This document shows positions 9,509 to 18,847 of a stretch of DNA of 64,000 bases, one piece after another. Location of the stretch: contig NZ_QAJR01000001.1 of NCBI RefSeq assembly GCF_003852545.1, forward strand, positions 135,548 to 199,547. The letters run 5' to 3'. Each line of letters opens with the position of its first letter. Position 1 is the stretch's first letter. The position numbers and the translations under genes are program-made. Source of the stretch: Acidovorax sp. FJL06. Lineage in GTDB: Bacteria; Pseudomonadota; Gammaproteobacteria; Burkholderiales; Burkholderiaceae_C. The notes under the pieces are model-generated. The model ran no database searches. It was not told the DNA's origin and saw only the letters and a program-made list of their open reading frames with translations.

Positions 9509-10968
9509 GCCCAGTGCGGCACATAGCGGCGCAGCTTGGGCGCCGCAGCTTCATCCTCCAGGCGGATGACACCAGCCGCCAGCGCATCCTTGAGCAAACG
9601 GGAGGCGATGGCGCTGTTTTTGGGGTCGATACCAAAGCGCTGGCGCAGCGTGGTGTTGGTCATGTATTCACGCTGCACATAGCGCAGGCAAGCGTGCAGA
9701 TAAACGGCGCGCACCCGGTCCTCCCGATCCATGCCCGCCAGGGGGCGGGGAGCAAACAGGGTGGCGCGAGTGGATTCGCCCACCACGTCAAACGCAGGGG
9801 CAGGGAGTTGGTACAGCTCGGCCTCAGACACCACCTTGTCCACACCGCTGCCGCGCTCCTCACAAATGCCCACCAATCGCATGATGGAGGCCAGGCTCTC
9901 ATTGCGCGACCGGGGCGGGTGATCCAGCATGCGCAGGGGCTCCATGAGCGGCTTGCCCGGGTTGGTGATTTCCATGCGGTCATCAAAGATTTCGACCATG
10001 GGGCCACTGCCCGTAACGCTCAAGTCCTGATGGATCAGTGCGTTGGCAACCAATTCACGAATGGCCAATTCGGGGTACATGCGCACCGACTTGCGCAATG
10101 CCTGACCGATCACTTCATTGATGGGCAGCAGGTTGTTCACAAATCCCACCAACCCTTCAAAGCCCGCCGCGTAGCCGCGCATGCCTTCTTGCTCGCGCAG
10201 GGTTTTGACGCGCCCGGTCCCTTCGTAAACCACCACGCGCACGGCCTTGCGTTGCAGGCGCGGAAAGTCAGCCAAGCGCTTGGCAAATAGCAATGCCCCA
10301 AGATTGAAGATGCGCCAATGACCGCCACCCATGGGTTCCACTAAGCGATGTGCTTGCAACCCGGCCAGCATGCCATCGCGATGATTGGGAACTGGCTTGT
10401 CCAGCAACTCAAAAAACGCCGGGTAGTCGATGAGTTTCAAAACTTCATCGGCGCTGAGCTTCTCGGCGGCAGCCAACATCTCGAACGGAGTGGCGTCCAG
10501 CATCCGCCATAACGTGCGCTCTTTTTCAGGAAAGTCCTTGAGTGGCTTCTTGTAAGAGGCAACCCGGATGTACTCCACCCCTTGAAACTTCACCGGGTGC
10601 CGAAACGCAGAATCAATCTCCAGCAAAACGACCGAACGCCCATCGATCTCAATGCGATGGAAATGAAAGCCGATGCGCGGACTCAACAGCCGCAACAACC
10701 AGCTTTCCAACTCTTCGTTACCTTGCCGAACAGTCTGTGGATCAAAGCTCGTACCCACGATGGCATGCCCCTCGTCGGCAACGCCCCAAAGCATGTAAGC
10801 ATGGGCCCTGCCTTCCAAAGCAGCACTGTTGGCCAGTGCAGAGATGTACTCGCCAATGTCTTGCGGTTCGGCCTTGTTTTCCTTGAACTCCAGCCAGCCC
10901 GTTTCAGATGGCATGGCCGCAAACTCAAGTACCAAACTGCGCAAGTAATTTTGGTCTCGCAAGTTCAT
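9505..10968 (-). CDS. AlbA_2/Schlafen-like domain and HATPase_c_4 protein
   Basis: A 487-residue protein. The N-terminal third carries an AlbA_2 (divergent AAA_4, Schlafen-like) nucleic-acid-binding domain with LEFKENKAEP, ISALANSAALEG and YMLWGVADEGH. The C-terminal half has the HATPase_c_4 pattern (RELVANALIHQDLS, MEITNPGKPL) and a winged-helix tail. Such proteins are annotated as ATP-binding or RecG-related regulators and often sit inside restriction or defence loci. Here the gene stands between hsdMS and hsdR on the opposite strand. The start at 10968 is set by ggagagag just upstream; an open frame extends to 11067 without a ribosome site. The function is unproven; defence or regulatory roles are equally possible. 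Confidence 0.8.
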   Translation of the reverse strand: MNLRDQNYLRSLVLEFAAMPSETGWLEFKENKAEPQDIGEYISALANSAALEGRAHAYMLWGVADEGHAIVGTSFDPQTVRQGNEELESWLLRLLSPRIGFHFHRIEIDGRSVVLLEIDSAFRHPVKFQGVEYIRVASYKKPLKDFPEKERTLWRMLDATPFEMLAAAEKLSADEVLKLIDYPAFFELLDKPVPNHRDGMLAGLQAHRLVEPMGGGHWRIFNLGALLFAKRLADFPRLQRKAVRVVVYEGTGRVKTLREQEGMRGYAAGFEGLVGFVNNLLPINEVIGQALRKSVRMYPELAIRELVANALIHQDLSVTGSGPMVEIFDDRMEITNPGKPLMEPLRMLDHPPRSRNESLASIMRLVGICEERGSGVDKVVSEAELYQLPAPAFDVVGESTRATLFAPRPLAGMDREDRVRAVYLHACLRYVQREYMTNTTLRQRFGIDPKNSAIASRLLKDALAAGVIRLEDEAAAPKLRRYVPHWA

Positions 10969-11143
10969 CTCTCTCCACAGTTTCCAGATTGCATATTCGG
11001 TCGCCAATTCTTGAGATGGGACCACAGCGCAGTATGGCAGCAGCCTGCATGAAACCGACACAAGCACTGAGCGTTGTCACCGGGTGAGCCTTCGCAACAA
11101 AAAAACTACCCATGGCCTGTGAAGCAAGCCCATCACTTAAAGT

Positions 11144-11207
11144 GTCCTCATAAGAGCAAAAGCGACCAAAAAAGCTGATTCGGTGTTGAGATTGCTCTCA
11201 TAGGGAC
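11144..11207. promoter_or_regulatory. Probable operator of the HTH-hsdR unit
   Basis: Two 16-bp sites face each other: gtcctcataagagcaa (11144-11159) and ttgctctcatagggac (11192-11207). The second matches the reverse complement of the first at 13 of 16 positions. They sit directly before the HTH gene start at 11212, the usual place for an autoregulatory operator. Confidence 0.5.
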
Positions 11208-11211
11208 AAAA

Positions 11212-11466
11212 ATGAACCTCACGCCTACCAACTCTGCCCAACTGGCCCAAGCCCTTGCCACTGAACGCAAGCGCCAAGGCATGACACGTTCACAAACAGC
11301 CGCCGTGTGCAATGTCAGCCCGTCGTTCATTCGTGATGCAGAGAGCCACCCAGAAAGTTGTTCGCTGCAAAAATTGGTTTTGCTGGTGTGCGGGCTGGGG
11401 TTGACGCTGAACATCGAGGGTTGGTCTAAACCACCCGCAAACAACGAACAGGGAGAGAGTGCATGA
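11212..11466 (+). CDS. Small XRE/HipB-type HTH regulator
   Basis: An 84-residue protein consisting of one helix-turn-helix domain (ERKRQGMTRSQTAAVCNVSP, then SFIRDAES), similar in size and layout to HipB-like antitoxin/regulator proteins. No hipA partner follows. Instead the stop overlaps the hsdR start (ATGA), so it most likely controls restriction-subunit expression, in the manner of the C proteins of type II systems. The inverted sites at 11144-11207 are its probable binding sites. The leading tttag-like context and modest GC resemble the rest of the restriction island. Confidence 0.8.
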   Translation: MNLTPTNSAQLAQALATERKRQGMTRSQTAAVCNVSPSFIRDAESHPESCSLQKLVLLVCGLGLTLNIEGWSKPPANNEQGESA

Positions 11467-14400
11467 GCACAGTGCTATCCAACTTCACCTTCCTGCAACC
11501 CGACTGGCCCGACCTGCTGGCCGAAGCCCGCCGCGCCGAGGCCGCCGCCCATGCCGACCCGCGCACCGCCTGCTTTTACGCCCGCCGCACGCTGGAGCTG
11601 GCCGTGGCCTGGCTGTACCAAGCCGAAGGGGGCCGGGGTGGCTGCCTGCGCATGCCGTACAAGGCGGATTTATCGGCGTTTTTGTTTGAACCCAGCTTTC
11701 AGCAACTGGTAGGCACGGCGGTGCACGCCAAGATGGATGTGATTCGCCGACTGGGCAACCAGGCCGTGCACCACGCCCGCCCGGTGCCGCCGCAAGATGC
11801 GCTGGCCGCGTTGCGCGAGCTGTTCCATGTGGCCTTCTGGCTGGCGCAGCACTATGCGCGCCGCGTGGGTGACCGGCCTGCGGCGGGGCTGCAGTTTCGC
11901 GTGGATCTGCTGCCCAAGCCTGCCACTACCGACGCCACTGCAGAGCAAGCCGCCAGCCGCGCCGCCCAGACCGCCGCACAAGAAGCCTTGGCCAAGCAAG
12001 CCCAAGCCCTGGCCGATCGCGATGCCGCCCTGCGCGAAGCCACAGCCCGCAATGCCGCGCTGGATGCCGAACTGGCCCGCTACCGCGCAGAGATTGCGGC
12101 TGCCAAGGCCGCCAACGCAGCGCAGCCCGCCACAGCGCACGACTACGACGAGGCCGCCACGCGCGACCTGTTCATTGACCTGCTGCTCAAAGAAGCCGGC
12201 TGGGCGCTGGACCAGCCACGCGACCGCGAGTTTGCAGTGCAGGGCATGCCCAACAACGAGGGCAAGGGCTTTGTGGACTATGTGCTGTGGAGCGGCGAGA
12301 TACCCCTGGCCATTGTGGAAGCCAAGCGCACCCGCCGCAGCGCCAAGGAGGGCGAACAGCAGGCCCGCCTGTATGCCGACTGCCTGGCAAAAAGCACCGG
12401 CCACCGCCCCGTGATCTACGGCACCAATGGCTACGAGCACTGGATGTGGGACGACACCACCAGCCCGCCGCGTGCGGTGCAAGGCTTTCATACGCGGGAC
12501 GAGCTGGAATTGTTGGCCCAGCGCCGCACCATGCGCAAGCCGCTGGCCAGCCTGCCGATTGCGGCGGGCATTGTGGAGCGCCACTACCAGCACCGTGCCA
12601 TTCGCCGCATTGCCGAGACCTTTGAACGCGACCAGCACCGCAAGGCGCTGGTGGTGATGGCCACGGGCGCAGGCAAAACCCGAACGGTGATTGCGCTGGT
12701 GGACTTGCTGATGCGCGCGGGCTGGGCCAAGCGCGTGCTGTTTTTGGCGGACCGCGTGGCGCTGGTGAACCAGGCGGTGAATGCCTTCAAGGCCCACTTG
12801 CCCGATGCGGCCCCGGTGAACCTGGTGACCGACCGCGCTACCGAGGGGCGGGTGTACGTGTCCACCTACCCCACGATGATGGGGCTCATCAACGAGGGCG
12901 CCAGTGGTGGCCAGCGCCGCTTTGGCGTGGGGCATTTTGATTTGATCGTGGTGGACGAGGCGCACCGCTCCATCTACCAAAAGTACCGCGCCATCTTCAG
13001 CTACTTTGACGCGCTGCTGGTGGGCCTGACGGCCACGCCCAAGGACGAGATCGACCGCAACACCTATAGCCTGTTTGGCCTGGAAAGCGGCGTGCCCACG
13101 GATGCGTATGGCCTGGACGACGCGATTACCGAGGGCTACCTGGCCCCGCCCAAAGCGATTTCGGTGCCGTTGAAATTCCAACGCCAGGGCATTCGCTACG
13201 ACGAACTGAGCGACGACGAAAAGGACCAGTGGGACGCGCTGGAGTGGGACGAGGAAGACGGCGAGGCTCCCGATGAAGTGAGCGCCGAGGCGGTGAACCA
13301 GTGGCTGTTCAACACCGACACGGTGGACAAGATGCTGGCCCTGCTGATGGAACGCGGCCACAAGGTGGCGGGCGGCGACCGGCTGGGCAAAACCATCATC
13401 TTTGCCAAGAACCAGCGGCACGCCGAGTTCATCCAGCAGCGCTTTGACGCGAACTACCCCGAATACAAAGGCCTGTTCGCGCGCACCATCACCTTCAAGA
13501 CGGAGTACGTGCAGTCGCTCATCGATGACTTCTCCAAAAAGAACGATGCCCCGCACATCGCCGTCTCGGTGGACATGCTGGACACCGGCATTGACGTGCC
13601 CGAGGTGGTGAATCTGGTGTTCTTCAAGATCGTGCGTTCCAAGGCCAAGTTCTGGCAGATGGTGGGGCGCGGCACGCGGCTGTGCCCTGAGCTGTACGGG
13701 CCGGGGCAGGACAAGAAAGACTTTTTCATCTTCGACTTCTGCCAGAACCTGGAGTTTTTCAGCCAGGAGCTGGCGGGCAGTGAAGGTGCGGTGGCTCAGC
13801 CACTGTCACAGCGCCTGTTCAATGCGCGGCTGGAGTTGATTGAAGTGCTGGACAAGCGTTTGAGCAGCAACGGCGTGGCCGATGAGGCACAGCAATCGCC
13901 CGTGCTGACCGAGGCCGCCATTCGCCGCGACACCGCTGGTCTGCTGCACAGCATGGTGGCGGGCATGTCGCTCGACAACTTTGTGGTGCGCCCGCAGCGC
14001 CGCTGGGTAGAGGCGTGGGCGCAGCCGGATGCATGGAAGCGCCCCAGCCCCGAACAACTGGCCGAGGTGTCCACGCACCTGTCGGGCCTGCCCACCGCCG
14101 TACGCGACGATGACGAAGACGCCAAGCGCTTTGATGCCCTGCTGCTAAACACCGAGTTGGCCCTGCTGCGCAGCGAACCAGCCCTGGCGCGGCTACAAAC
14201 CAAGGTGCAGCAAGTTGCCAATGGCTTGCTGGAGAAAGCCAACATCCCGGTGGTGCGCGAGCACCTGCTGCTGATTGAGGCCGTGGCGGGGGACGAGTGG
14301 TGGCAGGACGTGACCCTGCCCATGCTGGAGCAGGCGCGGCGCAAGCTGCGCAGCCTGATCAAACTCATCGAAAAAGGCAGCCGCAAAGTGGTCTACACCG

Positions 14401-14933
14401 ACTTTGAAGACGCCATCGGCGAAACCGCCGAAGTCGATTTGCCCCTGGTGGCCAGTGCGGTGGACTTTGACCGCTTTCGCGCGAAGGCCAAGGTCTTTTT
14501 GCGCGCCCACGAAGACCGGCTGGCGCTGCACAAGCTGCGCCGCAACCAGCCACTGACGGCTGCCGACCTGCAAGAGCTGGAAGCCCTGCTGCACGAAGCG
14601 GGCGGCACGGACGGCGACATTGAACGTGCGCGCACGCTGCACACCAGCCTGCCGGTGTTTGTGCGCTCGCTGGTCGGGCTGGACCGCGAGGCGGCCATGG
14701 CAGCGTTCTCGACTCTGATTGGCGCGGGCCAGGCCAGCGCCAGCCAGTTGCAGTTCATCGAAGAAATCGTGCAGCACCTGACCGAGCACGGCGCCATGCC
14801 CGCTGCGCGGCTATATGAGTCACCGTTCACCGATATCCATGCCCAAGGGCCGGATGGCGTGTTTGATGGCAACAAGGTAGAGCAACTGTTCCAGGCGCTG
14901 CAGGGTCTGGAATTGCAGCAGGCCGCAGCTTAA
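11463..14933 (+). CDS. hsdR: Type I restriction-modification system, endonuclease/translocase subunit
   Basis: An 1156-residue R subunit of the EcoEI type. The first 150 residues resemble a DUF4145 domain, followed by a coiled coil (about 155-225), a PD-(D/E)XK nuclease core (DYVLWSGEIPLAIVEAKR, about 271-290), superfamily 2 helicase motifs including Walker A ATGAGKT (about 400) and DEAH in VVDEAHRS (about 498), motif VI MVGRGTRLC, and an EcoEI_R_C-type tail. It translocates DNA using ATP and cuts unmethylated DNA. A gggag ribosome site precedes the ATG, which overlaps the HTH stop. All catalytic motifs look intact. Confidence 0.96.
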   Translation: MSTVLSNFTFLQPDWPDLLAEARRAEAAAHADPRTACFYARRTLELAVAWLYQAEGGRGGCLRMPYKADLSAFLFEPSFQQLVGTAVHAKMDVIRRLGNQAVHHARPVPPQDALAALRELFHVAFWLAQHYARRVGDRPAAGLQFRVDLLPKPATTDATAEQAASRAAQTAAQEALAKQAQALADRDAALREATARNAALDAELARYRAEIAAAKAANAAQPATAHDYDEAATRDLFIDLLLKEAGWALDQPRDREFAVQGMPNNEGKGFVDYVLWSGEIPLAIVEAKRTRRSAKEGEQQARLYADCLAKSTGHRPVIYGTNGYEHWMWDDTTSPPRAVQGFHTRDELELLAQRRTMRKPLASLPIAAGIVERHYQHRAIRRIAETFERDQHRKALVVMATGAGKTRTVIALVDLLMRAGWAKRVLFLADRVALVNQAVNAFKAHLPDAAPVNLVTDRATEGRVYVSTYPTMMGLINEGASGGQRRFGVGHFDLIVVDEAHRSIYQKYRAIFSYFDALLVGLTATPKDEIDRNTYSLFGLESGVPTDAYGLDDAITEGYLAPPKAISVPLKFQRQGIRYDELSDDEKDQWDALEWDEEDGEAPDEVSAEAVNQWLFNTDTVDKMLALLMERGHKVAGGDRLGKTIIFAKNQRHAEFIQQRFDANYPEYKGLFARTITFKTEYVQSLIDDFSKKNDAPHIAVSVDMLDTGIDVPEVVNLVFFKIVRSKAKFWQMVGRGTRLCPELYGPGQDKKDFFIFDFCQNLEFFSQELAGSEGAVAQPLSQRLFNARLELIEVLDKRLSSNGVADEAQQSPVLTEAAIRRDTAGLLHSMVAGMSLDNFVVRPQRRWVEAWAQPDAWKRPSPEQLAEVSTHLSGLPTAVRDDDEDAKRFDALLLNTELALLRSEPALARLQTKVQQVANGLLEKANIPVVREHLLLIEAVAGDEWWQDVTLPMLEQARRKLRSLIKLIEKGSRKVVYTDFEDAIGETAEVDLPLVASAVDFDRFRAKAKVFLRAHEDRLALHKLRRNQPLTAADLQELEALLHEAGGTDGDIERARTLHTSLPVFVRSLVGLDREAAMAAFSTLIGAGQASASQLQFIEEIVQHLTEHGAMPAARLYESPFTDIHAQGPDGVFDGNKVEQLFQALQGLELQQAAA

Positions 14934-14960
14934 GTACAGCGCACCAAACGCCATCAATCA

Positions 14961-15013
14961 CTATCAAAGATATAGCTGCTAGCGCCTGATCATCGGGCGC
15001 TAGCGGCCAATTT
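14961..15013 (+). repeat. Dispersed AT-containing repeat, copy 2
   Basis: A well-preserved copy: ctatcaaagatatagctgct, then the palindrome tagcgcctgatcatcgggcgcta, ending ggccaattt. It lies between the convergent hsdR and tetR genes. Confidence 0.75.
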
Positions 15014-15041
15014 CACTTCGCTTCTGGACCAAGGCGAAATA

Positions 15042-15896
15042 TCAGCTTTCGGTAGGCCGGGCAGCGTTCTTAGCTGTGCCTCTCGCCGCCCTGGGCTTGG
15101 GGGCGGGCACGGCAGCGGCGTCCAGCGCAGTGCTGTCAGCTGGCCGCCGCAACACCCCGTCACACAGCGTCGCAATGCACTGTTGCGCGACCTGCTCGGC
15201 CGTGTACTCGCCGCCGGGCTGGTACCAGCGGCCGATCCAGCTCAGCGCACCCGCAATCACAAAGGCCGTGATCTTGGGGTCGCAGGGCTGGATCGATCCT
15301 TCGGCCACGCCTTCGGCCACCAGGCGGCGGAACTCCTGGTCGATGGCGGACTTGAGGCGGCGCAGCTCCTTGCGGCTTTCGGGGGGCACCTGCTCGTCGC
15401 CCACGCGGATCAGGCACATGCCGAAGTCCATGGTGACGATGCGCGCGTACACCTGCATGCAGGTCATGAGCTGGTCGATGGCCTTGCCGCCTGCGGCGCG
15501 GGATGCGTCGATGCCTTCAAGCATCATCGCCAGCCCCTTGCCCACGCACTGCAACAGGATTTCGTCCTTGTTCTTCACGTAGTAGTACAGCGTGGGCTTG
15601 GTCACGTTCAGGCGCGCAGCGATGTCGTCGAGCGAGGTGGCGTGAAAGCCGCGCTCGTTGAACAGCTGCGCCGCCGCCTGCAGCACTGCGTTGCGCTTGG
15701 CTTCGCGCTGTCGCTCGCGGTGCGATACCGGAGCCCAGGGCGAAGCTGCGGCGGGCGACGCTTCGTCGGGTGCAGCAGCCTGGGCCGGGGGCAACGGGGC
15801 TGCGGATGAGGGCTTGGGGGCCGCGCGCTGGGTGCTGCTGCCGCTCGTGCTGCTTTTGCTGCTGCGTCGGGTCGATGCCGCTTTGGCCTGGGGCAT
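15042..15896 (-). CDS. TetR/AcrR-family regulator
   Basis: A 284-residue regulator, longer than the usual 190-220 because of an N-terminal Ser/Ala/Pro-rich extension of about 55 residues and a basic Ala-rich tail. The HTH is at about 65-110 (LFNERGFHATSLDDIAARLN, VTKPTLYYYVKNKDEIL). It faces the livG operon across 155 bp, so it probably represses the transporter and acyl-CoA synthetase genes and responds to an acyl-CoA or the transported acid. The ATG at 15896 has a gaggaa site upstream. The low-complexity extension could be partly untranslated if a later start is used. Confidence 0.88.
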   Translation of the reverse strand: MPQAKAASTRRSSKSSTSGSSTQRAAPKPSSAAPLPPAQAAAPDEASPAAASPWAPVSHRERQREAKRNAVLQAAAQLFNERGFHATSLDDIAARLNVTKPTLYYYVKNKDEILLQCVGKGLAMMLEGIDASRAAGGKAIDQLMTCMQVYARIVTMDFGMCLIRVGDEQVPPESRKELRRLKSAIDQEFRRLVAEGVAEGSIQPCDPKITAFVIAGALSWIGRWYQPGGEYTAEQVAQQCIATLCDGVLRRPADSTALDAAAVPAPKPRAARGTAKNAARPTES

Positions 15897-15962
15897 GGGG
15901 GGCGATTCCTCGGGAAAGTACGGATGCTGAATGGGGTGGCGGCTTCCAGAATCTACTCACGA

Positions 15963-16017
15963 GTAAACAGTTTACGCACAAGTAGGAAATTTCTGCAGGG
16001 TTCCAGAGAAATTTCTG
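15963..16017. promoter_or_regulatory. Operator region between tetR and the liv operon
   Basis: A perfect palindrome GTAAAC-A-GTTTAC lies at 15963-15975. Just downstream is a 10-bp direct repeat gaaatttctg at 15986-15995 and 16008-16017, 22 bp apart (two helical turns). The palindrome is a good candidate for the TetR protein site; the direct repeat could bind another regulator. Confidence 0.5.
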
Positions 16018-16051
16018 TCAGAAGCTGCGAACAACCCGTATTAGAAAGCCA

Positions 16052-16915
16052 ATGGAGACAACCCCTTCCGGCCCCTTTGCTGCCACGCCCCTGCTCCAGG
16101 TGCAGGGCGTGACCCTGGCGTTTGGCGGCGTAAAGGCGCTGACCGGTGTGGGGTTTGATGTGCAGCCGGGCTCCATCACCGCCGTCATCGGCCCCAACGG
16201 CGCGGGCAAGACCTCGCTGTTCAACACCATCTCGGGCTTTTACCGGCCCAGCCAGGGTTCCATCCGCTTTCAGGGGCAGGACATCACCCGCGTGCCCGCA
16301 CCGCAGCGCGCCAAGCTGGGCCTGGGACGCAGCTTTCAGAACATTGCGCTGTTCCGTGGCATGACCGTGCTCGACAACATCAAGCTGGGCCGCCACGCGC
16401 ACCTCAAAACCAACGTGCTCCAAGCGCTGTTCTACCTGGGCCGCGCGCGCCGCGAAGAGGCCGAGCTGCGCCGCGACATCGAAGAACGCATCATCGATTT
16501 CCTCGAAATCGACCACATCCGCCATGCGCCCGTGTCGGCCCTTCCCTACGGCTTGCAAAAACGCGTGGAGATGGCCCGTGCGCTCGCCATGCAGCCACAG
16601 ATCCTGATGCTGGACGAGCCCGTGGCCGGCATGAACCGCGAAGAGACCGAAGACATGGCGCGCTTCATCCTCGACGTGCGCGAAGAGTGGGGCGTGACGG
16701 TGCTCATGGTGGAGCACGACATGGGCATGGTGATGGACCTGTCGGACCACGTGGTGGTGCTCAACTTCGGCCAGGTCATCGCCCAGGGCACCCCCGCTGC
16801 CGTGCAGGCGGATCCCGAGGTGATTCGTGCCTACCTGGGCGCTGGCGATGTGGGCGACCTGCGCGCCAGGCTGCGGGCCAGCAGCCACTCCACCACCCCG
16901 CAGGGAGCCGCATGA
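16052..16915 (+). CDS. livG: Branched-chain-type ABC transporter ATP-binding protein
   Basis: A 287-residue ATPase of the LivG type: Walker A GPNGAGKTS, Q-loop, an atypical signature region (LPYGLQKRVEMARAL), Walker B ILMLDEPVAGM. It energizes uptake through the two permeases encoded next. It is the first gene of an operon livG-livH-livM-livK-livF-acyl-CoA synthetase with overlapping or closely spaced genes. The presence of a CoA ligase and TetR regulator suggests the substrate is a carboxylic acid (aromatic, branched or fatty) rather than an amino acid. The Shine-Dalgarno before the ATG is weak. Confidence 0.93.
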   Translation: METTPSGPFAATPLLQVQGVTLAFGGVKALTGVGFDVQPGSITAVIGPNGAGKTSLFNTISGFYRPSQGSIRFQGQDITRVPAPQRAKLGLGRSFQNIALFRGMTVLDNIKLGRHAHLKTNVLQALFYLGRARREEAELRRDIEERIIDFLEIDHIRHAPVSALPYGLQKRVEMARALAMQPQILMLDEPVAGMNREETEDMARFILDVREEWGVTVLMVEHDMGMVMDLSDHVVVLNFGQVIAQGTPAAVQADPEVIRAYLGAGDVGDLRARLRASSHSTTPQGAA

Positions 16916-17793
16916 TGGACTGGGCGTACCTGTTTGAAATCAGCCTCACCGGCGTCGCGGGCGGCGGGCTGTACGCCCTCGCTGCGCTGGCCTTCGTGGT
17001 GGTTTACAAGGCCACGCGCGTAGTGAACATCGCCATTGGCGAGCTGCTCATGGTCGGTGCCTACCTGTTCTTCACCTTTGCCGCCACGTTTGCGCTGCCG
17101 CTGTGGCTGGCCATTCCGGCTGCCGTGCTGGGCACAGGCCTGCTGGGTGCCGTGATCGAGCGCACCATGATCCGCCCGCTGCTGGGCGAGCCACCCATCT
17201 CCGTTTTCATGGTCACCGTGGGCCTGGCTTCCGTGCTGGTCGGCCTGGTCGAGATGATCTGGACGGCCGACCAGCGCCGCCTGCCCGACTTCATGCCCAG
17301 CCAGCCCATCATGGTCGGCGACGCTTTCCTCGCGCCCAAGGTGTTCTGGGGTGCGGTGATTGCCATCGTGTTCATCGCGGCGGTGCTGGTGGTGTTCCGC
17401 TTCTGGCGCGGTGGCGTGGCCCTGCGCGCCACGGCCAGCGACCAAGCGGCCGCGTATTCGGTAGGCATCAACGTACCGCGCGTGTTCTCGCTGGCCTGGG
17501 TGGTGTCGGCCATGATCGCGGCGGTCTCCGGGATCATCGTCGGCTCCATTGGCGGCATCTCGTCGAGCATGGGCGTGTTTGGCCTGTCGGTGCTGGTGGT
17601 TGTCATCGTGGGCGGGCTCGACAGCGTGCTGGGCGCACTCATCGGTGGCGTGCTCATCGGTTTGATCGAAGCGCTGGCTGGGGCCTACCTGGGCGGCGAA
17701 TACAAGCTGCTGGCCACCTTCATCGTGCTGGTCGCCGTGTTGCTGGTGCGGCCCTATGGCCTGTTCGGCACCCACGAGATAGAGAGACTCTGA
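16912..17793 (+). CDS. livH: Branched-chain-type ABC transporter permease
   Basis: A 293-residue inner-membrane permease of the LivH family with about eight hydrophobic segments and the conserved GGLYALAALAFVVVYKATRV start and VVVIVGGLDSVLGALIGGVL region near the C terminus. Two in-frame ATGs (16912 and 16915) follow agggag; 16915 has the better spacing, 16912 overlaps the livG stop. It pairs with LivM to form the membrane channel. Confidence 0.93.
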   Translation: MMDWAYLFEISLTGVAGGGLYALAALAFVVVYKATRVVNIAIGELLMVGAYLFFTFAATFALPLWLAIPAAVLGTGLLGAVIERTMIRPLLGEPPISVFMVTVGLASVLVGLVEMIWTADQRRLPDFMPSQPIMVGDAFLAPKVFWGAVIAIVFIAAVLVVFRFWRGGVALRATASDQAAAYSVGINVPRVFSLAWVVSAMIAAVSGIIVGSIGGISSSMGVFGLSVLVVVIVGGLDSVLGALIGGVLIGLIEALAGAYLGGEYKLLATFIVLVAVLLVRPYGLFGTHEIERL

Positions 17794-18830
17794 TGCGTAT
17801 CGGAACCCTCAAGGAAACCTACATCGCCGACGCGGCGCTGTTCGACTCGCGCACGCAAAAGCGGTGGCTGGCCGTGGGCGCTGCGCTGCTGGTGCTGTTC
17901 CCGTTCATGGCCAGCGACTACTGGCTCTACCTGGCCTGCCTGGTCAGCATCAACGTGGCCAGCGCCACCGGCCTCAACATCCTCACCGGCTACACAGGGC
18001 TGGTCAGCCTGGGGCAGGCGGCCTTCATGGGCCTGGGCGCCTACACCGTGGCCGTGCTGGAAACCAAGGTGGGAACGCCCTTTGTGCTCAACCTGCTGGC
18101 CGGTGGCTTTGTCGCCATGCTGGGCGGCATCGTCGTGGGCATCCCTTCGCTGCGCGTGAAGGGGCTGTACCTGGCGATTGCCACCATTGCCGCATCGTTC
18201 ATTGCGCACTTCATCTTTGCCAACTGGAAGTTCACTGGCGGCACAGGTGGCCTGAGCGTGCCGCCCGCCAAGCTGTTCGGCATGGCGCTCGACACCTCAT
18301 TCCGCCTGTACTGGCTCATCGTGCCGGTCACCCTCCTCATGCTGCTGGGCGCGGCCAACCTGTTTCGCACGCGCGTGGGCCGTGCCTTCATCGCGATTCG
18401 CGACCGCGACATCTCGGCCGAGGTGCTGGGCATTCCGCTGCTGCGCTACAAACTGCTGTCGTTTGGCCTGTCGTCGTTCTACGCGGGCGTGGCGGGCGGA
18501 CTGTGGGCCTACTTCTTTCGCGTGGTCACGCCCGAGAGTTTTCCGCTGCTCATGTCCATCTTCTTCCTCGCGGCCATCATCGTCGGCGGCATGGGCTCCA
18601 TCCTGGGTGGCATCCTGGGCGCCGTGTTCATGACCATGGTGCCTGAGCTGCTCAAGCTCGTGGTGGGCCTGTTGCCCGGCGGCACGGAACTCACGGTGTT
18701 CCTCTCGCCTGTGCGCACCGTGATTTTTGGCCTGCTCATCATCGGTTTCCTCGTCTTCGAGCCCCATGGCCTGGCCGAAGTGTGGCGGCGCATCCGCCGT
18801 TTTTTCCATCTCTGGCCTTTCCGCAACTAA
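17793..18830 (+). CDS. livM: Branched-chain-type ABC transporter permease
   Basis: A 345-residue LivM-family permease with the conserved GLNILTGYTGLVSLGQAAFM segment and FFLAAIIVGGMGSILGGILG near the C terminus. Its ATG shares bases with the livH stop (TGATG), which indicates coupled translation. The C terminus ends in a basic Arg-rich cytoplasmic tail. Confidence 0.93.
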   Translation: MRIGTLKETYIADAALFDSRTQKRWLAVGAALLVLFPFMASDYWLYLACLVSINVASATGLNILTGYTGLVSLGQAAFMGLGAYTVAVLETKVGTPFVLNLLAGGFVAMLGGIVVGIPSLRVKGLYLAIATIAASFIAHFIFANWKFTGGTGGLSVPPAKLFGMALDTSFRLYWLIVPVTLLMLLGAANLFRTRVGRAFIAIRDRDISAEVLGIPLLRYKLLSFGLSSFYAGVAGGLWAYFFRVVTPESFPLLMSIFFLAAIIVGGMGSILGGILGAVFMTMVPELLKLVVGLLPGGTELTVFLSPVRTVIFGLLIIGFLVFEPHGLAEVWRRIRRFFHLWPFRN

Positions 18831-18847
18831 ACCATTCAGGAGACAAC

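Noticed and set aside
11212-11466. HipBA toxin-antitoxin module
   Set aside because: The HTH protein is HipB-like but the next gene is hsdR; no HipA kinase is present.
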